Shown here: positions 56,688-64,000 of the stretch, one piece after another
Layout: every line of letters starts with the position of its first letter
Numbering within the stretch: position 1 is the stretch's first letter
Source of the DNA: Sambucus nigra
Taxonomy: Eukaryota; Streptophyta; Magnoliopsida; Dipsacales; Adoxaceae
DNA length: 64,000 nucleotides
Reading direction: 5' to 3'
NCBI GenBank assembly: GCA_949130495.1
Contig: CASBWL010000052.1
Span: forward strand, 372,001 to 436,000
Program-made: the position numbers and the translations under genes
The notes under the pieces: model-generated
Told to the model about the DNA's origin: nothing
The model's database searches: none
The model's input: only the letters and a program-made list of their open reading frames with translations

Positions 56688-56870
56688 GAATTGGGGTTTG
56701 GTTGGAATTCGGTGAGTTTTTGGTTTCTAAGGTCTTAAAGCTTAAAATGCAAAATTGTTATCTAAAGGTATTGGGGTCTAAAATAGAATATTACTAAAGG
56801 TCTTACTTTTGTCTTATTATGGACCTCACATAAGGACTTCATTTAAGGACCCATTTGAGCCTATGCCTAT
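56688..56870 (-). other. Sequence upstream of PBS, right end of the virus
   Basis: Sense-strand AAGACC/AGACCC repeats (GGTCTT, GGTCTA on the plus strand at 56731, 56774, 56799) show that viral sequence continues beyond the PBS to about 56820. The segment 56724-56745 resembles 47083-47104 at the other end. An ATATATAGGC box near 56865-56875 could be a second TATA or host sequence. Confidence 0.5.
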
Positions 56871-58918
56871 ATATTGGGGTGCTACATTTGATGGTTTTAT
56901 GCGCCGGATGCCTGAGAAAAAAATGTATATTTTATTTTTTATTCAACCGTACATGCATGCATAACACCTGTTCAAGTATCATTTTATATATATATATATG
57001 TATATAAAGAATTTCGGGTACGTGATTAAGTGTGTGGACTATTTATTCATTATTTTTTTTTAAATCCCATATTTTTTTTTGCGTGTGGGCAAATCAAACA
57101 TTTCAGGGGAGGGGGTCAATGAAATGTTTAAAAAACCACACAATTTTTTATCTTTATTTTATTTTTTGTATGAAAAGAAATACTGCATTATAGTCCCACG
57201 TAGTAGTCTCGCACCAGAGCGAGACTCTCTCTATATGTATGTAGGTTGAATTGTGTATTCTGATAGGTTAGCTTATTATTATTATATAGATTAGGAGTAT
57301 GAATTGGAATAAGCATGATCAACTTCAGTAAACTATAAGAAAGTTTTTTTTAAATGTGTAAATTACAATAAAACCCCGGGAATTATAGCGAATTCAAAGA
57401 TCACCCCCAATTTAAAACAACCTTACTATTGAACTGTGACAACAAAAACTTTTCTTTTAAAAAAGTTGATAAAAATTTGAGCTTTTTCATGAAAACAGAA
57501 ATGTATTAGTTGTCATGGTTCAATTGTTTTTGTTATTGTTGTTGTTGGTATTTAGATGAGGGGTGGGTGAAGAGAGTGGGTGATCTGTAAAACCCCTATA
57601 GAGTAAGGGGTTACTTTAATTTACCCATTTTTTACATGCGCTTTAAGTACTTTTTTACAAAGATGCGGTATTTTGAAACTTTACTTATATAAAAAGCGAT
57701 GCTTAAGCTATTTTACACTAAAATTATTGTTTAAAACAGCATTTTTCAATTCACTTAGTAAAATCTTTGTTTGATTTTAGTGTAAAATCGCTTATCTTAG
57801 ACAAAGTGTCGTAGTTCTGCAAATAAATTTCAAACAATCGCAATTTTAGATTAAAAAAAATTCAAGTGTGTGTTTGAAAAAAAATCCTACAAGAACCAAC
57901 TGAGACAGAGATAGAGATACAGAAGTTAATAATTTGTTTATCAACACCATACCTTCCAGTAATTACATTTCTAGATGATGAAAGCATTCTATATGGTCAG
58001 TGTTTATGCTTCATGATAACCGCTAATTTCCTGTTTAAACCTGGGTGGAAGTGTGTTGAGATTATCTTATTGACTAAAGTATCTACTTTTGTTTTGTGTT
58101 GACAATGGAAATGGAATTACAAAACTATAGAACCTACCAATACTTGAAATTGGGCCGAAATTAGCATAATTGTGAACACAATTGTACGCTATACATGAAA
58201 ATCGCCATATGGCCCCTCTTTCCTATTCTGAAATGGTAGCAGACCCCTTTATTTTTACCATCTCTAACCTATTTTCCTTTCCAATTTCGAAACAAATGGG
58301 TCATGAGTTGAAGCTAGGATCTTGATTGAATTACCATTTCCATAGTTGCACCCAGTTTCATTAAAGACTCCATTTCTCTTGAACATCTGTTTATTTATTA
58401 TGGTCTTGATCGAATTACCATTTCCATATATTTGCCTTATATTTCAGTTGCACAAGGTTCCTTTTAAGACTCCATTTCTCTTTAACACCTGTTTATTTTT
58501 GCATACTTTTTTTTGAAGTGTTATGGTTGTCTTATTGTTTGGTTGATTATCAATGTTGTAGCTTTATTTTAAGTTCCACCTAACCCATTGGTTGCTTATC
58601 AATGTTCTAGGCTTGTACCTTTATTACTTTTCACTGTTTGTTTTGTGCTTTTATAAATTAATTTTTGTTAAATGCAGGTAATGGTAATTTTCAACATCAT
58701 GTATAACAAAAAATTCGATTGGCCATGTTTTTGTAACTTTAAAGTGTTTGGAATGATGCATGGATGTTATTTGTGATGATTTATATTTAATTTATTTGTG
58801 TAATTATATGCTAGAATCATGTTTGTGCTATAATTTAGTATGTTTGTGTTACATTATTTTTTTGATATATTTGAATAAGTTTAGTAACTGAAGTTTCTAC
58901 TTTTGTTTTGTGTTGACA
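56871..58918. other. Host-like spacer with foldback, no gene seen
   Basis: AT-rich DNA with a (TA)n run at 56984-57004, a perfect 7-bp-stem hairpin GTCTCGC/GCGAGAC at 57206-57225, and a 15-bp perfect inverted repeat (57710-57724 / 57774-57788). 57900-58918 precedes the demethylase pseudogene and may include its promoter, 5' UTR and a first intron. I cannot place those with confidence. Confidence 0.5.
57710..57788. repeat. Foldback: 15-bp perfect inverted repeat, 49-bp spacer
   Basis: ATTTTACACTAAAAT (57710-57724) and ATTTTAGTGTAAAAT (57774-57788) are exact reverse complements. Bases outside the arms (AAGCGAT / ATCGCTT) also partly match. It may be a small MITE remnant or an incidental hairpin. 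Confidence 0.6.
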
Positions 58919-61656
58919 GTGAAGATGGAAATACTAATTGCAAAGCAAGAACGGTTGAGTCGATGTACCAATGAAATGTAGATGATCCCCAAAACCCCCC
59001 GTTAATGTTCCTTTGCTTCCAAATAAGAGAAATTTCACAAAGCTCATTAACTTTGTTGAAGAAGCTCGGGACAATTTGAGGTCAGCGCCAAAAATAGGAG
59101 AAACTTCAATTAATAAAGCAACGCTATACGAAGAAAACAAAACTCTTCATGATAGTAGAACCTCACCCATCTGTATGAGATCCTTGAATAAAAAAAGATT
59201 TGCCAAAGAAGAATTTTCTTCACGTGAGTGGGAAGAAAAATAAGAAAGCGAGAGAGAAGAAAAGAACAACACAGGGTCATCATCAGCAAGACGTAAAACT
59301 TCAGTTGAGAAAATGACGTCAAGTAAGACAATCAGAGGCTCACATTGTAGAAGCAAATTAGGGAGATGTTATTGTTCCTCAAACAAGAAAGGAAATCTTA
59401 AGCACGTACATTTTCATTGCGAGTCAGATGATGATTATTATAAAGAAGAAGATGGTAAGGAGGAAGAAACAAGAACAAAAGGAGTATTAATCAAGTATGT
59501 TTCTCCAGAGAATCAGATTCTGATTATGAAGAAGATGAAGAGTATAGTTTGAGTTCATCGAAACGAAGAAAATGAACTTCAACTAAACAAAAAAGAGTGA
59601 CTAGAGATATGATTGGCTCACATGGTGGAAGTAATTCAGAGAACGATGAATGGGTAGGTGACGATGAGGAAGTACAAGAGGAGAATAATAGGAAAATTAA
59701 ATCTGAAGAATTCGAGGGTTCATGTGGTAAACGAATTTCGAAAAGGAGTCGTGCTGCTGTAAACAAGAAAAGATTATTTGAAGATGTTTTTTATTTTGGC
59801 AAATGGATAGATGATGAAGAAGAACAAGAAGATGGGTTTTTAACTTTGATCAAGAGAAGGAAATGCAATAGCGATTCAAATGAAGATAAGGTGGAAAGGA
59901 AAAGGAAGCACACAAGAGAGACAAATGATGATGGGGGAAATCTTCTTTATGTAATTAGTCTTCTTCCTTATCGTACAGTTCTTCCTCGTTGGTTAGAAGT
60001 GATGGGAATAGCACTGACAAAAGTATAACTAAGAACGTGAAGGTAATTAACCCTCACTTCATTCCTTTCTCATTCATTAAGAGAAGATTGTTATTTCTGT
60101 TATTATCTTTTCTATAGAGTATACTCTGGATGATGCCAATATTCTGGCTTTAAACATGAACCTAAGAAAATTGCTTAAAATGTCATCAGTGTAGGAGAAA
60201 CGAGAGAAAGAATGTTGTATCATGTACCAAGTGTAGGGAAAAACTGTATTGTATCCAATGTATTAAACAATGGTAACTTCTTTGACTATGTTATATTTTC
60301 CTTTTCATTGTAATGTTCTAATTCTACAACAATGTCATTATGTTATGATTTAGCCCCCTCTCTCTCTCTCTTCAAAAGTATATATCTTATATTTTTTTCA
60401 TGAGGAACAAGTATCCTCAATTTCCAGAAGAATAAATTGCAGAGATATGCCCATTTTGCCGTGGAAATTTCAATTGAAACCTGTGCTTACACTCAAGTGA
60501 AATTGTTAAGGTTTGTTAATTGCCTAGAAGACTTGAAGCTTTTTGAAATTTTGGAATTATTCTAAATTTTTCTTCAACCTCAGGTGTCCGAGAGAAATCT
60601 CACTGATCTTCAAAAGGTGCTGCATCTTCACTATTTGATTAATTCACTTCTTCCAATCCTAAAACAAATTGGTGAGGAACAAACTGATGAGATAGTGGTA
60701 GAAGCTACTAATAGAGGTATTTAGCTTTGAAAAATGGTATCAATTCTTGCATCATTGTGTATGCTAATATAGGTGACCTGATATGCACAGGGGTATTATG
60801 GCATTCCATTGAAATACAACAGTCTGTTTGTTCCAACGATGAGCGTGTGTATTAGTAAGTTTCCCTTCTTTGATACGGGTTAAAAATGTACGATTGTACC
60901 TATCACATCTATAATATTTTAATATTTGTTTAATCCTTTATTGGTTTTGAAACAGTAACCATTGTGCGACTTCAATTATTGATCTTCACCGAAGTTGCCC
61001 AAAGTGCTCATATGAGCTCTGCCTTAGTTATTGCCGGGAGAATCGTAACGAAAAATTCAGAGGAAATTGCAGCAAAGTAGTTTCTCGATATGCGAATAGA
61101 GGCTACAATTAAATGTATGGTGGAGAGCCAACAGAATATTTTGATACAAAAACTTTAGAGGATATGATTGAGCTATTGATTGAATGGGTTTTTAGATATA
61201 GTTAGAGCATCATGTGTGCTCCAAGAGAAATTAGTGGATGTGGTAGTTGTGTATTGGAGCTCAAGTGTATCCTTCCAAAAGACTGGATATCAAGTTTAAA
61301 ACTAAGAGCTGAATAAATAATAAGTAAATTTGGGGCTATGAAATCCCTTTTCAGGTCAGTTTGTCCTCCAAATGGTGGTGAGATTTTACGCAGAGCGGCT
61401 TCTAGGGAAGGCTCCAATGGCAACTGCTTGTATTGTCCGACTTCTAGAGATGTCGTGAAGGAAGAGGAGCTTTTACGATTTTGTACGCACTGGGCTAAAA
61501 GTGAACCGGTGATTGTTTGAAATGTTCTTGAAAATACGACTGGTTTAAGCTGGGAGCCAATGGTTATGCGGCGTGCACTGTGTGAGAGCATCGATCCGAA
61601 GATCAGTTCAAGTATATCTGAAATGAAGGCTATTGATTGTCTGGCTGAGTGTGAGG
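58919..61656 (+). pseudogene. JMJ25/IBM1-like (KDM3-type) H3K9 demethylase, truncated pseudogene
   Basis: Exon-like blocks on the plus strand encode an acidic Lys/Glu-rich N-terminal region (59013-60028). Then comes a Cys cluster CHQCRRNERKNVVSCTKCRE / KLYCIQCIKQW (about 60179-60272), YPQFPEE...ICPFCRGNFN (60412-60480), NLTDLQKVLHLHYLINSLLP (60590-60660), IEIQQSVCSNDERVY (60810-60855), ATSIIDLHRSCPKCSYELCL (60967-61027), and REISGCGSCVLELKCILPKD to LSWEPMVMRRALCESIDPK (61218-61610). These match the region before the JmjC domain in plant JMJ25-type proteins, nuclear enzymes removing H3K9 methylation. Some plausible GT/AG junctions remain (61657 GTAAGT, 60956 ACAG). At least seven nonsense codons occur, and the JmjC catalytic domain is missing from the window. 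Confidence 0.8.
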
Positions 61657-61823
61657 TAAGTTAGATACTGCCCTTTGCATTTTTGGCGAGATAACTTCTT
61701 GAAAATATTGTTCAGACTCTGGATTTTGATAAATGTGGCACCTTTTTGAAAATAATGCGACTCTGGATTTTGATACTCGATTGCCTCCCTCTCACTCCCG
61801 AGGTTAATTAACTTTTTCTCATA

Positions 61824-61882
<59 letters not shown>

Positions 61883-62138
61883 CTGTCGGAGGGGTAAAAT
61901 CCCTCAAGACATGTAGATCATTAAAAAGGTACTACATGTTTGGTCATCAAAGCAGTTATCCAGAAAAGGGAGAAGCAATTCACCGAATAACTAAAGGACT
62001 GAGCAGCCTGAGTTAGGGAGAACTCAAGAAAGCCCTTCAAAGGTCATCCATTGGAACCTATGGGGTATTATTTAGTTTAAAGGCTAGAAAGAAGGGTATA
62101 GTTGAACCAAGTCATGGTCCAATCGTTCTCTCTTTGTG

Positions 62139-62140
<2 letters not shown>
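61657..62140. other. Post-pseudogene spacer with (TA)n
   Basis: It begins as an intron-like GTAAGT after the last demethylase block. A (TA)n run lies at 61821-61881. No JmjC exon or other gene is recognised. A short repeat (CTCTGGATTTTGATA) occurs at 61716 and 61760. Confidence 0.5.

Positions 62141-62171
<31 letters not shown>
62141..62171. repeat. (GA)n microsatellite
   Basis: A GA run of about 30 bases. Confidence 0.9.
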
Positions 62172-62173
<2 letters not shown>

Positions 62174-62360
62174 ACAATCCAACCGTTGAAAAACTATTCC
62201 CGCGAGAAGTTGCCTCCTAGAATTAACTCTCTTTATCTAGATCATCACTTTCTTATATAGAGAAGCCAACCCATTGAAAATTCAGTTATGTTCACTTATC
62301 ACTTGTAACCTAGCGCATGTTCTTTCCTAGTAATTGCCATGTGTATTTAAGATAAGACTA

Positions 62361-62475
62361 TTATACATATGTGTATATATAGCTGTAATATATGTGTGTG
62401 TGTGTATATATATAGATATATTTTATGACTGTTATACATATGTGTATATATAGCTATAATATATGTGTGTGTATG
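62361..62475. repeat. ~71-bp tandem duplication
   Basis: TTATACATATGTGTATATAT starts at 62361 and 62432, followed in both by AGCT(G/A)TAATATATGTGTG. The two copies lie in a TG/TA-rich tract. Confidence 0.85.
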
Positions 62476-64000
62476 TGTAATAACACGTACATTTTTTGTT
62501 ATTGTAGTGAATTGTGACTGACAAATAAAAAGGATTCAGCTTGGAAATATGATAGGGAGGTGGAATTACTGGATAAGGGATACTATTGGACTTTGGGTCA
62601 TATTCTCGACCCATATGGGGCGCCTATTGAGCATGACCCAGTCAACCCTGTAGGTGAATAAGAAAGTTGGAAATAAATATCCAGGAGATAAGGTTTTTAA
62701 AGAGTGTCCCCATGTGTGTGGGATGCGGGTTAGTTTATTTAGGATAACTAATCCCATTACTCAAAATAAAATATGTAAAAATATTTAGTCTCACCCTCTC
62801 CTGCAATTTTTACCCTCTCTTCTCACAATTAAAGTCATCTTAATGAACCCTTTTTAGTGGAACTAGTGGGTTACGCGCGTGCTACGTGGTCTAACTCCGC
62901 CATGAGATTAGTGTTTGGTCCGTTCGTTGTGATCTACGCGTGAAATACCCCGGTGGTACCTGGATTTGATTTGAACATTTGAGGCAAGTCCGAATCCGTT
63001 TAAGTTTTTTTTGTGACATATGTTTACATTGATATCATAGCCATATAGGGTATTTTCGTTCCATTATCACATGCTTAATACAATGATTTAGATGTGATTA
63101 GAACCCTCCATGATTAGAAATTCGTAGTTTTGATTAATGGCCTTCTTGTTTGATCATTACAAAACGAAACTTATATATTCATGATAGTACCTTTCCGTGG
63201 GCATAATATTTGCTCGATTTGGATTAATATAGAAGAAGCTATGGAAAAAAACTTAGTTTGGGTCTATTCTTTGAATCTTCTTGGCTAGAGATTGAAGATG
63301 AAGTGCAGAAAATTGGACACCTTGTGAACTTCACCATATAACCTAGAGAGATCGGCTTTATTTTATTTTTTTTATATGCTCGACATTTGATATCCTTTTT
63401 TCTATTTTTTCTTTGGAAAATCAGAGTTTTGATCATTTAATAATTAATAAAATTCAAATAGATACTCTGAAGAGTACGCACAATCTGGACATCCTATTGA
63501 TCTAATATTTGGGTCATAGTATTCTAAGATGGTGATTTATCTTTGGCATTTTGTGTGTATTTTCTTATAACGTGTCTTTAAAAAAAACTGTTGTTGCATC
63601 GTTTATTTGTTGAATATTAGCAAAAAAATGAAATAAATTATGGAATTTTTTCCTGTGCGATCTAGTGATGCAATAGGTTTCCTGAATTGTTATATAAGTG
63701 TAAATGTGTCTCTGCTTTATTTATTAATTTCCTAGCCTTTTATTTTGTTACATAAATAGAAGAAATTAATAATATCTATTGCAATTAGTGAAACTTGTTC
63801 GCACAACATTCCGGAATTTTTACGTAGATTTACATATACGTAGTTTCCTTGTGTGTGTTTGTTTTATTAAATTGAGAGCATATAATTTCTGAAAATTATT
63901 GACGTAACCACATGTCTATTGACAACTCTAAAGGCACCGCACCAATTTAAAGAGATAAATATGACTAATCTTTTACTCAAAAGTTAGGTTCCCTTCAAAA
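62476..64000. other. Unassigned AT-rich DNA to the window end
   Basis: Small frames (62432-62614, 62566-62757, 63239-63436, all minus) show no motif or start context. No RNA gene or transposon end is recognised. The segment may be intron or intergenic DNA. Confidence 0.4.

Larger units (their letters stand above)
47050..56870 (-). mobile_element. Endogenous pararetrovirus (Caulimoviridae), near full length
   Basis: On the minus strand: Met-tRNA PBS (56675-56687), coiled coil, 30K-type movement protein, coat protein, CCHC knuckle, aspartic protease, RT with YIDD, RNase H, C-terminal extension, intergenic region with TATA and AATAAA, and a further ORF. There is no integrase and no LTR pair, which separates it from retrotransposons. 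Frameshifts and stops break the polyprotein in at least three frames. Similar ~22-bp segments at 47083-47104 and 56724-56745 suggest a linearised circle of about 9.7 kb. Genus is not assigned: the single long coding region and size recall Petuvirus, Rosadnavirus and Vaccinivirus-like members. Borders are approximate. Confidence 0.88.

Noticed and set aside
62566..62757. Short minus-strand frame near the window end
   Set aside because: No motif, no partner exon, A/T-rich context.

Overview
This window is nuclear DNA of a flowering plant, most likely a eudicot. It is AT-rich, built almost entirely of nested and decayed LTR retrotransposons, carries an integrated plant pararetrovirus (Caulimoviridae type), and ends with a broken plant histone-demethylase gene of the JMJ25/IBM1 type. 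I see no intact host protein-coding gene, no tRNA or rRNA gene and no CRISPR array. The species cannot be named from this sequence.

Layout. 1-742: a ~63-bp minisatellite and a direct repeat. ~1.28-8.0 kb: a decayed minus-strand Ty3/gypsy element (A, Tekay/Del-like) whose gag is split by a 2,774-bp insertion (4828-7601) with a 5-bp target duplication. 8.0-8.34 kb: an inverted LTR fragment. 8.34-9.9 kb: remnant of a coiled-coil ORF of the kind found in some plant gypsy elements. 9.9-12.3 kb: LTR-like DNA with short tandem duplications. 12.3-18.2 kb: a Tat-lineage Ty3/gypsy element (C, minus strand) with gag, PR, RT, the extra RNase H and integrase, all interrupted. 20.1-21.7 kb: a facing plus-strand Tat fragment (D). 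22.4-40.6 kb: a SIRE/Maximus-like Ty1/copia element (plus strand) split by a complete Tekay-like gypsy element (B, 26127-36749, minus strand) with two ~2.9-kb LTRs and a TTTAA target duplication. 40.86-42.8 kb: another gypsy ORF1-type pseudogene (minus). 44-47 kb: mini- and microsatellites. ~47.05-56.87 kb: the endogenous pararetrovirus on the minus strand. 58.9-61.66 kb: the JMJ25-like pseudogene, truncated at an intact splice donor before the JmjC domain. 61.7-64 kb: microsatellites and unassigned DNA.

The pararetrovirus is the most interesting part. Read on the minus strand it gives a Met-tRNA primer site, a coiled-coil N-terminal region, a 30K-type movement protein, a coat protein, a CCHC knuckle, a Cys/His cluster with PHD-like spacing, an aspartic protease, RT, RNase H and a ~400-residue C-terminal extension. 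These are followed by an intergenic region with a TATA box and a close downstream AATAAA, and then an unbroken 243-codon ORF of unknown function. Short similar segments at the two ends suggest a circular genome of about 9.7 kb, opened so that this ORF would lie between the promoter and the primer site. The sense strand is strikingly enriched in the tetramer AGAC across the whole element, including the unknown ORF. Stops and frameshifts break the polyprotein, so this copy is a fossil.

All element lineages are assigned by eye from motifs. No alignment or search was run.
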